From: Blattamonas nauphoetae
Taxonomy: Eukaryota; Preaxostyla; Oxymonadida
Assembly (NCBI GenBank): GCA_033064195.1
Contig: JARBJD010000006.1
Span: 620,001 to 684,000, forward strand
Length of the DNA stretch: 64,000 nt
Direction of reading: 5' to 3'
The first letter of the stretch is position 1; every line of letters begins with the position of its first letter. A program made the translations under genes and the position numbers. Positions 9,724-19,733 of the stretch are shown piece after piece. The notes below the pieces were generated by a model. That model was not told the DNA's origin, ran no database searches, and saw only the letters and a program-made list of their open reading frames with translations.

Positions 9724-12700
9724 ATGCTCTTGGGCTTGCTCCATGTTTTGAATGTTGTTGCGGCCGATGAACTATTTGGACACGTGAATCGTCCCACCGC
9801 TCTCAACACCATTCTCAATTCGAAACTGAAGAATGCACCCTCACACGAGATATTTCCGCTCGAAATTATCCTTCAAGAAGGAGTATATGCAGGGAATAAC
9901 ATTGAATTGCACAACTCAGAACTCATATTGAAGGGAATCGGCAAAGACTCATCTCCAGCAACAGAAATCACGATGACAGAACGAAAATGGAAGGGAAAAT
10001 CCGAGCGGAGAAGACATAACACAATTACAGGAAGTGAATGCATCTTTGTGATTGTGAATTCGACAACAGAAATGGAACAAGTGCAATTGGTTCAGACATC
10101 GTCATCTTCAGAAGGAGGAGATATCAGGAACACAAAGGATGACAGCAGAATTGCAGTGATTGATTCCAGTGATATTTGCTTGAAACACTGTACTTTGTGT
10201 CTGAATTGGTGGACGAGCGGATTGGTTGTGAGCTCGACAAGGAAGTCAGAAACAGAAAGAGGAACGTCGGTTGTGATCAACAAATGCGCAATTACAACCA
10301 AGGACGGGATGCTCCGCGGACTTACAGAACTGAAGGGCATTGAAAAGAGTGACATTGGACTCTCGATTTCGATTGTCTCGACACTGTTCTCCAACACGGA
10401 AATGAGAAGTTCGGATGGAGTCGGTCTTGCAATTGGAAGAGAGGAAGGGGAAGGGGGATCATCGGGAGAGATTGGGATCAGTTTGATCTCGAACCGATTC
10501 CAGAACATGAGCTGCGCTGAACGAGGCCGCCCGCTTCACCAAAATGGCCTGACTCAACGAATGGTTGGCTGTGCGGTTGTGGAAACGAGCTCTCATGTGA
10601 CGGGGTCGACAGTGCGAGACGTGCACTTTGGGGGAAGTCTGCTGTGCTCGAACACATCGTTCTCAAGCATCTTGAGTGAGGGAGGAGACGCTGATGGGAA
10701 TGGAGGCACAATCGAATATCCGAACCGGACGACTGAAGAGCTGGTTGCGGGAAAGACGTACTCGTTTGATTCGTCGAGCGGGAACGAATTGACGTCAGTG
10801 GTGTTCACCGATTGCTCGTTCGTTGGGTCAGATTACGCCTCGCTCACCTCGCCGATCATCTCATTCACCGACTTCGCTGGCTCCATCACTCTCACTCGCC
10901 TCTCCATCACTGGATTCGTCGCCGATTCCAACTTTCCGTCCACGTCTCTTATCTTTGTTTCACTCTCTGCAAATGGAGTTGGGTTCACATGTTCAGAAAC
11001 TACCTTTGATGATCCAACAGGAAATGTCAAACTATCGCTCTTCAGGCTCGAGGCGTGTGTTGATATTACATTCACAGGATGCACATTCACTGGTGGCGCC
11101 GAGGATTTTGATCTTTATCTCACAAATAGGAAAATTGCCTTTGTTGACATTCGGAATGACCCAGAATCTGAATCACCAGACCACAATATCGTCATCTCTG
11201 ACAGCTCATTCTCACACAGCTTCGGAAGAGGGATCACCTTCGACACTGTCACAGAAAAAGACCCATCATTGTTCAGCCAAAATGGACAGATCACCATCTC
11301 AGATTGCCTTTTCGATTCATGTTTCGGGGTGATGGGATCGTGCATCGGTTGGAGATTCTTCGCTCCTGTTGACATCTCTCAATGCACATTCTCAAACAGT
11401 TACGATGACAGAGAATCGGGTGCAGTTTATCTCATTGCTTACAATAATTTCACACTCTCTGACCTGACCATCACGAATTGCTCTTCTTCGTATGGAGCTG
11501 GAGGGCTAATCGTCCTCTGTTACCAAACTGGGACTGTACAACACTGCATCATCCAAGATTGTTGGACTGATTCCGGGACAGGGGGAGGGTTTTATGCACA
11601 TTCGAAGGGCGAACTGCTATTTGACGATGTTCAAATCATCAGATGTGTGACACATGGGATTCGTTGTGGTGGAGGACACATTCTGTGCGAAGGATTGATC
11701 ACATTGGAGAAATGTGTTTTCTTTGGTTGTGAGGCGATGGAGTCCAGTTCTCTGTACGTAGAAGGAAACGGTGAAATCATCATTGACTCTTGTCTCTTTC
11801 ATGGGAACGTCGCGTCAGACTTTTTCGGAACGATTGTAGTTTCTACTTATCAACACCAAAATCTCAGATTTCGAGACACTATTTTTGCCAACAATCACAT
11901 CGAACCAATCCCACCCTTCTTATTCGACGAGAATCAGGTCGAACCCGACGCTCATCCGTTCTCTGATGTCTGTGTGATACTGGTAGAAGGAGGGACAATC
12001 GATGTGTCTTTCGAGAACTGTCTCTCAGCCGATGCCGAACCATTCGCTGGCTGTGTGACGTTAGCTGAATTCGACGATCAGGCCATGTTGTGTTTCACGG
12101 CCGTCCCATTTGAATCAGCGAATCCGAGGCTCACGGAAAGTGCAGCCAGTTCCATCAATCAGAACACTGGACAGCCCCAACTTGTTCTGCGAGGAAAGGT
12201 TCCGATCGTCGAACAGGAATACGACGTGACAGTGAAGAATGATGAGACAGGCGAAGAGAAGACGATACGAGTGCGGATGAAGGATGGCATGACAGTCCCA
12301 AATTGGGTATCACCGACAGAAACAACTATTCTTGAATATTCCACTGCATACACCATCACAAGGATTGTGGGAGTTGTGCCACAAACAACAGTCCAATCAA
12401 ATGCCTTCTTCACCGAGCCGTATGTGGCGTGGGAGTTCGACCTTGTGGCATCGGCGTCGTTCCTCTCGTTCACAACACCGGAAGCACCTCCGATTGTGGG
12501 AGCGTCGTGTCGAATTGGGAGTGGGACAGACCACGGATGGATTCGTCTGATCGGAATGTCGATTGAAGAAGGCACATTCGTTGTGACGTTGGCTGAAGTG
12601 CCGGACTTCTTGTTTGAAGTGACGTTTGGGAGCTCGAGAGACTCGAATGGCAAGAAAGAATCGTCGGAAGCGTCAGTTCGTCTTTTTGGAGATGGGAGCA

Positions 12701-15700
12701 AGCTGTCGTTCGACACAGAATACACATTGGAGACAGTTCGAAACAAGTTCACATCTCATCCTGTGGATCTGGTTGGGATGACGATCAAAGTGAGGACGCC
12801 AGAATCGACATTTCGAATTGTTGGGATTGGATCGATGGACTTCACGAACGATCAGAAAGACTCAGTTTGGGTTGAGTTGAATGGGATGGAGATGAAGGAA
12901 GGGAAGTATTATGTTGGGACGAACCCTCCGAGTGGGATTGCTGGAGTTGTTCTGTCAGTTGTGTTTGCGAGTCAGAATGGACGATTGATTGGGTCAGTTT
13001 ATTCGGCGACAGATGCTGCAGTTGCTCTGACATTTGGACTGCAATACACAATTGAATCGATCACGAACGACGATGGAGATTCTGTACTGTTTGTTCCGCT
13101 GATGTTCACTGTTCCCGATCGACCAGCTCGAATCACAAACTTGTCGGCTGAATTGAATGGAATGAAGACCGAAGTGATTGTTGAGATGACTGGAGTGGAA
13201 TTGGAAGACAATGCGATGAGGATGACGATCAAGAACGCTGACACAGGTGTTGAATTGTCATCGAATCTGTTCTCGATCACATCGACGAGTTGTTCGGTGA
13301 AGTTCTCAGCTGGCCAATCAGAATCATCGACGCAAGTTGAGTTTGGTGAGACATATGACATTGTGTCGATTGTTTCGTCGGTTGATTCGTCGTCGTTTGT
13401 AGTGAACACTGGCCTGTCGTTGCTTGTGCCCTCTGCTCCGATTGTGACATCGATTTCGTCGAGACTTTCGCCGAATTGCACGCACTTCGAGATCTCGTTG
13501 ACTGGATTGGATCTTCCGTCGAGTGGGATTTATGTTGGGACGCTCTCTCCGACTGGCTCGATGAGTGTGTCGTTCTCGTCTGAGGGTGGGTCGACAGGAT
13601 GGATGATTGATGGGACCGGATCGATGACGCTGAATACGAGCTACACGCTTGAGTCGCTTCTGAGTGGAACCGACGTGATTCTTTTGAATCAGAAGACATT
13701 CAAGACACCGGAAGGCCCGACACTTGACACGATTGATCCCGTTTCGCTGAAGGATGGAGATGCGAACTCGATTGTTCTGACACTGAATGGTCGTCGGATG
13801 CCGATCTTGGCGGATGTGTCTGATTTTGTTGTGAAAGTGGTTGAGGATGGGAAGAATGATGAGATCTCGATTCCGTTTTCGTTCAGCTCGAATGTTGCTG
13901 GATCAGCGGAAGTGGAGATCTATTCGAGCTCGAAATTGAAATATGGGACGACTTATTCAGTTGCTCGAGTGACGAGCTCGTCTGTTCGTGTTTCGATTCC
14001 ATCGCTGATCGCATTTGAGACACCGTCTGCCCCTCCTCGCATTCTTTCGGCATCGTGCAAGCTGGACGCGGATTATGGGAAATCAGCAGAGATTTCTCTT
14101 TCTGGATCGTCGTTCCCACAAAACACTGTGTTCACGCTGATCTTGTTCGAATTGGATGAATCGAATGCTCAAACAGGATCGTCGTTCTCTCTGTCGTCGT
14201 CGTTCTTGTTGGATGGATCTCCGACATCGCACACGCTCTCCAATAAGATCTATGGAGCTGAGAATCCAGATCTGAAGTTTGAGACGTGGTATGAGATCAC
14301 TGAACTTCGGATTGTTGGGATGAGCACGATTGTGACATCTCGAACGCTGTTCTTTGTTCCTGCTGAGCCTTCTCGTCTGACATCAGTGACGAAACCGGTG
14401 AGTTATGATGCGAAAGAAAGAGAAGTGTCGATCTCTGTTTCTGGAATCAAGCTGTCGGGTAGTTATTGGATCACACTGTCGAGCAACACGAGCACGACTC
14501 AGATGAAAGTGCCCGTGCCGTTCTCGGGATCATCAGTGGGAGATCTGAAAGGGATTCTGTTCTCGAAACTGTCGCCATCGTCAGTGAACATGACGTACGA
14601 CACGAAACTGTCGATTGTTTGGATGGAAGACGCTGACGGAAAACGCATTTTCGTTGAGGATGGATTGTTTTTCGAAACGATGAAAGAGCCGAAGCGAATT
14701 GTGTCGATGTTGATTGATGGATATTCGGATGATGAGAAGTCTGTGAATCTGGTGATGGAAGGAAGAGGGCTGTTGGAGAACGAAGTTTATGAAGTGACGA
14801 TGAATCTGGGAGAAGTGTCTATGGTTGTTGACATGACCGTGTCGAGTGATTTGAAGGGCTTCGGAATGGCTGATGTTCGAGGAGAGGACGAGACAGACAA
14901 AACCGGACTGATTTATGGAAAGACATTCGTTGTGTCTGAGGTGAAACTGAAATCACCTTCTTCATCGATTCATTGTGAAGACATTGAAATTTCATTGGAA
15001 GACGAACCCGAGCGACTTCTGAAAGCGAAGCTTGCTGTGGCGTCGAGCATGAACATGTCGACACTGACTCTGACATCTCGGAAACTTGTTTCTGGGGCGA
15101 CGTATGAATTGGAATTGTCTGGCACACCAAGATCGTCATCGTTGTCGTCATTGTCATCGTTGTCGTCATTGTCATCGTTGTCGTCATTGTCATCGTCTGG
15201 ATCGAACGAGATTCACACAGTTGTGATTGAGGTTGAAGGATCAGGATCGATGACGAAGAATCTGGAACTGTATCCAACATCGGAATTGAAGTTCGGGCAC
15301 GACTACGAAGTGTCGTGGATGAGACGAAAATTGTCGAGCAAAGCGATTCTGCAAAACTCGGTGGACTGCACGTTCTCGACACCGGATGAACCGACTCGGA
15401 TTGAGAACGGGACATGCCGACTGAACTCTGGGCGAGACAAAGTGATTGTTGAAGTGACAGGTCGAGTTCTGAAAGTGGGAAGCTATTCTTTGACGATGAC
15501 TCACACAGACTCGACGAACACACGAACGCTTTCGGGAACAATGAACTCTGAAGGAGTCTTTGAATGTCTGCACTCAGTTGTGGATACTGACTCCGATCGT
15601 CTGATCTTCGATGAGTTCTACACACTCACCGACGCGACACTGAACGGAACGTCAATTCTTGTGAATTCTGAGATTGTGGTTCAGATTCCGAAGCCTCCGA

Positions 15701-18108
15701 AAGTGACGGGAGCGTTCTTCAACTTCACGAACAGCCTTCACACAACATGCAGAGTGACGCTGACAGGATCTGGTCTGAACCTGAATGGGGATTACTCTGT
15801 GACACTCTCTGATGGTCGCACGCTGACGATGACATTCAACAAAGAAACTGAGGCAGTATCATCAGAACTGCTGATTGGATTCTCAGACACTCTTCAATAC
15901 AACACACAATACATCGTTGGTCCGATCACGAAAGTTGGAGAATCGGGAGATGTTGTTCTTGTGGATGGAACAGTCTCGTTCACCACGGAAAGCAGGGTGA
16001 CACCTCTGGTTGTGTATGTGAACTCGGGAGGACACTCAGACAAGAGTTGTGGAGACGAGAGTCGGCCATGCTCGACAGTTGATGTGGCGTGGGGGATTGC
16101 GTTGGATGTGTCGATTGTTTCGGTTCATATGAAGATTGTGAAATCGACGACACAATCGAGTTCTCTTCGGATAGTTTCAGATGGATTTCTGATTCTGTCG
16201 AAAGATCAGATTGGGGGTCCAACACTCTCAGTTTCGTCGGATGGATTGATGGAGGAGGGAGAAGGGATGATTGTTGTTGATGGTGGAACATTGGAAGTGA
16301 TTGAAATTGTGATTGTGATTTCTACGGAATCGGAATGGTTCGTTTTTGTGTTTGGGAAGGAAGGGACGATTCATGTGACTGGAAGCACGATTTCAGGAAC
16401 ATCGCAGACGCAGAACAGTGAAGGATCAGAAAAACTGTGCAGTTGGGAGAGTGGGATTCTTCGACTTGTGAACAGTTCGACAACGATCACGTCATCACAA
16501 CTGACGCATCTCTCACAGGGAGCCATCAACATGGAAGGAGGACATCTCTCCATCGAAGCGGCCTCGTTTCACGACAACTCTCCATCACTCCTGAAATATC
16601 CTTCTTATCGTCGAAACATTCACTGTTCAGGGGAGGGAACTGTCAATGTTGGGACTCTGAATGGTGGAGATGGTGGATCGGACAAACACCCACACATTTG
16701 GATACAGTCGGATGGCTGCACGCTGTTGGGAGAAGATGCTCAGCCTGATTCGCCCTTTTTCATTCCAACTCTGTCGAACACATCAACCTGCACGCTGAAC
16801 AAGAAAACAGAAGGGTTTTCGATTGAGATCAAAGGAGGAGTTCTTGTTCCGTGTGATCTGTGGCTGGAAGTGTTCGAAGTGACGAGAGGGGAAGCAGATG
16901 GGATAAAGACAAAAGTGAAACTCACAGCTGACTCCTGTGAAACCTTACGCGAAGACTCGATCTCGCTGTTTGTTGCGCAGTCCGTTCTCTCGTTGCTGGA
17001 CAAATCGCTGGAATGGCGAGGACGACTGCGATATGGAAATGACATTCCCACCGTCGCATCATTTGTGATTCAAACGAAAGCATCAGAACGTTTGGCTCAA
17101 GCAGTATTAGAGAACATGGGATGGTGGCTTCCTCTGGTCATCGTTCTTGCCAGTGCTCTTCTCATTTTCATCGTGATCTTCGTTGTGTGCTGGCGACGAC
17201 GAAAAAACGCCCGAGCTCAGAAACAAGGAAACCCAGCCCAATCAGAGCTCGACCTCGAAGTCCTGGAAAAGATGGAAGACCCCGAAGATCGCCTCACCAT
17301 TTCCAGAAACGACATCCACACATCTCACCACCAACTCAACACCGAAGGCGTCAATGCTGAGCCAGATTCATTCGGTCAGTCCACTCGCGCACATGACTAC
17401 GGCAATCCTTCGACTGGAAAAGAGGCCATGGAAGTGCTGGTGTGTGGGGACACGTGTAAGGTTGATTGTGTGTTGAAGAAGGACACACTGTACGAGAGAT
17501 TGCATGGACCGAAGAGACAGCCAGTCGACGCTGTTGCGATTGGGAAGCTGATTGTGAAGGGGCTGAGTCATCTCAGCAAGACTGACATGTTCTCTCTGTC
17601 GCTGTCGAAATGGACGCCTCACTGGATTGTGTTGGACGGAACGGATCGAGTGTGCATTCGGCTTCAGGAGGAGACGAATGGGGCTCAGATTGACGAGAAT
17701 GGGAAAGTTGTTGCTGTTGACAATGGAGAACGATGGCGAGCACCTGAACAATCGAATGGTCAACTGGGAGCGAACAGCGAGCGAGTGTCAGTTTTTAGGC
17801 TTGGCCTCGTCTTGCTGGAAATGGAGACTGGTCAAATTCCCTTCGGGGAGATCGACGCGACGAATGCGTCTCGGCAGTTGTGTGCTGGTCTGCTTCCTCC
17901 TCACGAACACGTGGACGAGGACTTCATGTCGATTGTTCGTGCTTGTCTGACGATTGAAGCGAATGACCGTCCGCTTCTGTTCGAAATTGAAGAGAAACTT
18001 GAACATTATTCGAAAAGCGGAAAGGATGGAAAGAAGGATCAGAAAGAGACGAGACAGGATGGGGCTGAAGTGTTGTATTCTCGCCCAACGATGAACTTCA
18101 CAAATTGA
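9724..18108 (+). CDS. Giant type-I membrane receptor B: inverted paralogue of A
   Basis: A 2794-aa single-exon protein. The frame is open upstream to 9508 but has no ATG before 9724, where the signal peptide MLLGLLHVLNVVA begins, as in A. Domain order is the same: beta-helix, about eleven beta-sandwich repeats, second beta-helix with the Cys/PC entry motif, membrane-proximal domain, TM helix near 17110-17200 followed by RRRK, and a pseudokinase tail. The tail retains RWRAPEQ, a LGLVLLEMETG helix and ANDRP, but lacks the HRD, DFG and glycine-loop motifs. B differs from A by the replaced beta-helix block, a longer Ser/Leu run coded by an 18-bp repeat, and a divergent cytoplasmic linker. Substitutions elsewhere are sparse and mostly conservative, and both copies keep full open frames of over 8 kb, so both are probably functional. 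Confidence 0.9.
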   Translation: MLLGLLHVLNVVAADELFGHVNRPTALNTILNSKLKNAPSHEIFPLEIILQEGVYAGNNIELHNSELILKGIGKDSSPATEITMTERKWKGKSERRRHNTITGSECIFVIVNSTTEMEQVQLVQTSSSSEGGDIRNTKDDSRIAVIDSSDICLKHCTLCLNWWTSGLVVSSTRKSETERGTSVVINKCAITTKDGMLRGLTELKGIEKSDIGLSISIVSTLFSNTEMRSSDGVGLAIGREEGEGGSSGEIGISLISNRFQNMSCAERGRPLHQNGLTQRMVGCAVVETSSHVTGSTVRDVHFGGSLLCSNTSFSSILSEGGDADGNGGTIEYPNRTTEELVAGKTYSFDSSSGNELTSVVFTDCSFVGSDYASLTSPIISFTDFAGSITLTRLSITGFVADSNFPSTSLIFVSLSANGVGFTCSETTFDDPTGNVKLSLFRLEACVDITFTGCTFTGGAEDFDLYLTNRKIAFVDIRNDPESESPDHNIVISDSSFSHSFGRGITFDTVTEKDPSLFSQNGQITISDCLFDSCFGVMGSCIGWRFFAPVDISQCTFSNSYDDRESGAVYLIAYNNFTLSDLTITNCSSSYGAGGLIVLCYQTGTVQHCIIQDCWTDSGTGGGFYAHSKGELLFDDVQIIRCVTHGIRCGGGHILCEGLITLEKCVFFGCEAMESSSLYVEGNGEIIIDSCLFHGNVASDFFGTIVVSTYQHQNLRFRDTIFANNHIEPIPPFLFDENQVEPDAHPFSDVCVILVEGGTIDVSFENCLSADAEPFAGCVTLAEFDDQAMLCFTAVPFESANPRLTESAASSINQNTGQPQLVLRGKVPIVEQEYDVTVKNDETGEEKTIRVRMKDGMTVPNWVSPTETTILEYSTAYTITRIVGVVPQTTVQSNAFFTEPYVAWEFDLVASASFLSFTTPEAPPIVGASCRIGSGTDHGWIRLIGMSIEEGTFVVTLAEVPDFLFEVTFGSSRDSNGKKESSEASVRLFGDGSKLSFDTEYTLETVRNKFTSHPVDLVGMTIKVRTPESTFRIVGIGSMDFTNDQKDSVWVELNGMEMKEGKYYVGTNPPSGIAGVVLSVVFASQNGRLIGSVYSATDAAVALTFGLQYTIESITNDDGDSVLFVPLMFTVPDRPARITNLSAELNGMKTEVIVEMTGVELEDNAMRMTIKNADTGVELSSNLFSITSTSCSVKFSAGQSESSTQVEFGETYDIVSIVSSVDSSSFVVNTGLSLLVPSAPIVTSISSRLSPNCTHFEISLTGLDLPSSGIYVGTLSPTGSMSVSFSSEGGSTGWMIDGTGSMTLNTSYTLESLLSGTDVILLNQKTFKTPEGPTLDTIDPVSLKDGDANSIVLTLNGRRMPILADVSDFVVKVVEDGKNDEISIPFSFSSNVAGSAEVEIYSSSKLKYGTTYSVARVTSSSVRVSIPSLIAFETPSAPPRILSASCKLDADYGKSAEISLSGSSFPQNTVFTLILFELDESNAQTGSSFSLSSSFLLDGSPTSHTLSNKIYGAENPDLKFETWYEITELRIVGMSTIVTSRTLFFVPAEPSRLTSVTKPVSYDAKEREVSISVSGIKLSGSYWITLSSNTSTTQMKVPVPFSGSSVGDLKGILFSKLSPSSVNMTYDTKLSIVWMEDADGKRIFVEDGLFFETMKEPKRIVSMLIDGYSDDEKSVNLVMEGRGLLENEVYEVTMNLGEVSMVVDMTVSSDLKGFGMADVRGEDETDKTGLIYGKTFVVSEVKLKSPSSSIHCEDIEISLEDEPERLLKAKLAVASSMNMSTLTLTSRKLVSGATYELELSGTPRSSSLSSLSSLSSLSSLSSLSSSGSNEIHTVVIEVEGSGSMTKNLELYPTSELKFGHDYEVSWMRRKLSSKAILQNSVDCTFSTPDEPTRIENGTCRLNSGRDKVIVEVTGRVLKVGSYSLTMTHTDSTNTRTLSGTMNSEGVFECLHSVVDTDSDRLIFDEFYTLTDATLNGTSILVNSEIVVQIPKPPKVTGAFFNFTNSLHTTCRVTLTGSGLNLNGDYSVTLSDGRTLTMTFNKETEAVSSELLIGFSDTLQYNTQYIVGPITKVGESGDVVLVDGTVSFTTESRVTPLVVYVNSGGHSDKSCGDESRPCSTVDVAWGIALDVSIVSVHMKIVKSTTQSSSLRIVSDGFLILSKDQIGGPTLSVSSDGLMEEGEGMIVVDGGTLEVIEIVIVISTESEWFVFVFGKEGTIHVTGSTISGTSQTQNSEGSEKLCSWESGILRLVNSSTTITSSQLTHLSQGAINMEGGHLSIEAASFHDNSPSLLKYPSYRRNIHCSGEGTVNVGTLNGGDGGSDKHPHIWIQSDGCTLLGEDAQPDSPFFIPTLSNTSTCTLNKKTEGFSIEIKGGVLVPCDLWLEVFEVTRGEADGIKTKVKLTADSCETLREDSISLFVAQSVLSLLDKSLEWRGRLRYGNDIPTVASFVIQTKASERLAQAVLENMGWWLPLVIVLASALLIFIVIFVVCWRRRKNARAQKQGNPAQSELDLEVLEKMEDPEDRLTISRNDIHTSHHQLNTEGVNAEPDSFGQSTRAHDYGNPSTGKEAMEVLVCGDTCKVDCVLKKDTLYERLHGPKRQPVDAVAIGKLIVKGLSHLSKTDMFSLSLSKWTPHWIVLDGTDRVCIRLQEETNGAQIDENGKVVAVDNGERWRAPEQSNGQLGANSERVSVFRLGLVLLEMETGQIPFGEIDATNASRQLCAGLLPPHEHVDEDFMSIVRACLTIEANDRPLLFEIEEKLEHYSKSGKDGKKDQKETRQDGAEVLYSRPTMNFTN
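10918..12225 (+). other. Replaced (variable) cassette in receptor B
   Basis: Counterpart of 6985-8301. The 5' edge is exact to within a base or two after the shared LSITGF codons. The encoded segment is again beta-helical, with motifs such as DITFTGCTF and GGGFYAHS, but it does not align with A residue by residue. The substitution is length-matched (about 1.31 kb) and in frame, as expected if one paralogue received this block by conversion from another family member. Confidence 0.85.
15136..15195 (+). repeat. 18-bp coding minisatellite, 3.3 copies
   Basis: The unit tcatcgttgtcgtcattg is repeated three times plus six bases. It codes for an SSLSSL tract in B at the end of one beta-sandwich repeat. 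Gene A has only a short Ser-rich stretch at the same place. The unit length is a multiple of three, so copy-number change stays in frame. Confidence 0.9.
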
Positions 18109-19733
18109 TGTCCGTCTCTCCATCCATCCACCAACACAACCAACCATTCATTTCATTCAGACAACCCTCACTTCATGCCGAATCATCATTTGCATCAAAT
18201 GGCGAATCTTCATTCAATCCCACACGTCAAATCCTCGTTTATCCACGTCACTCTCCTTCCTTGAATCAACATGTCATCGAAGTGAACCATACATCTCACG
18301 CAGAAGGCGATTCCGGCGCTTCACGTCACCCTCCCACACTTCACAAGGCAGGACTTCTTCGAGTACACTCTCATGGAGTTCTGTCTGGCCTTGCCTTCTG
18401 TTCATTGTTGTCTGCACTCGGTTCGTATGTCACCATGCAGACTCACTCCAGGTGAGTCTCCATTTCAACATGACTCGATTGTCTGTGACTAGCTTTGTCG
18501 TTTACATCACTTTTTGTTCTCTGTATTTTCTCTTTCACACTGTTCTTCACATTTCTTCATTTCCGCATCACGCTGACGGTGATATTTTGTTTATCCGACA
18601 AGCAGATCATTTTTTCTGCATTCTATCATCTCTCTCTTCATTGCTGAATCTTCCTTCTTTCAATTATCATCTCATCTTCGTTTTTGGTTCAGTCTTTCTT
18701 TGCAGGATTCACTTTTTCTCTGCTGTATTCTCCATATATTCAGATTTTGGGCGAATTCCGCTCAAACCGACATACCCATCACATTTTCTCTATTTCTGTA
18801 CCTCTCCATACGATCTGGAAGTGGATATCACACCAGATTCTTCATTTGACTCACAGCTGTCCTTCAACTCCATCCAACGTGATCGTGTTTTGCTCCATCT
18901 ATTGTGGGTTGTTCATCTCAGACATCACAACTTCACATGTCTCTTTCCTGGTTTTGTTTCCTATACCATTTTCCTGAAAGAATGACGCTCCATCCGGAAG
19001 AATCATTAAAGTATTCATGTCTCGAAAAGTGACTTTAGTAATGAGATGACCACTGTTGGTGGATCTTTGAATGGTCCGGGATTTTCTCAAGTGTTCAAAA
19101 CAATGCCTCCGGTATGGAAACAGAAAGAATTGGAAATCATATTCGAACAGTGAGTGTATGCATAGCCCGCTGAAGCCTCTAAAAAACCTCAAGAAAAGAA
19201 GAATGATTGGAGACAGAAAAATGAGATGAGAAAAGTTGCGACGAAACGTCGACATGAGAGAATATGAAGTCGGAGAAGGACAGAATCAATCAATCGTGGT
19301 TGGCTATTTGAAAAGATGAACACGACTGGTCGAAGTTGAAGAAGTTGAGAAAGGAACTGATGAAAGAGAATGAAGATGAAAGAAGAGCTTTGAGGTGGAG
19401 AAGTGAGAGAGCAGATACTTTTAAAAACGAATGAAGATGAATGAAATGAGGAATGAATGGAGAGGTGAGACTGATCCTGAAGACAGGTGTGGTTGAATGT
19501 CGAGAAAGAGTTCGAGTGCCATGTGATATTGAATCGAGTTAAACGAAGAAGAGTGAGGTTGGGAGAAGAAGTTGAAGTGAAACATGAATGACACAGCAAA
19601 ATGGGATTGATTCTTGTGATACACAATACCAGTCCGTCAGGAAGTCAAACAAGAAAATAAAAGCACATCTATAAATGAAGAAAGTGTTTGTGATTGAGAA
19701 GTGAAGGGTGATGAATGAAGGATCAAATTGCGA
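18109..19733. other. Convergent 3' intergenic region between receptors B and C
   Basis: Genes B (plus) and C (minus) end tail to tail here. The first 0.8 kb belongs to the inverted repeat. About 19000-19720 is related to the 3' flanks of D and of the third copy (see 27533-28317 and 35717-36533), including a recognisable stretch near 19215-19310 that matches 36025-36117. The DNA is purine-rich on one strand and low in complexity. Open frames in it are of poor composition and I do not call them as genes. Confidence 0.6.

Larger units (their letters stand above)
9720..18915 (-). repeat. Right arm of ~9-kb inverted repeat
   Basis: Reverse-complement partner of about 520-9500. It contains all of gene B plus about 0.8 kb of 3' flank. 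Nucleotide identity looks very high across most of the coding region, apart from the block 10918-12225, a patch near 16530-16665, the linker after the membrane helix, and an 18-bp repeat expansion at 15136-15195. Confidence 0.9.

Noticed and set aside
520-18915. Palindrome as an assembly or chimeric-read artefact
   Set aside because: The two arms differ by a replaced 1.3-kb block, a repeat expansion and scattered substitutions, so they are separate paralogous sequences.
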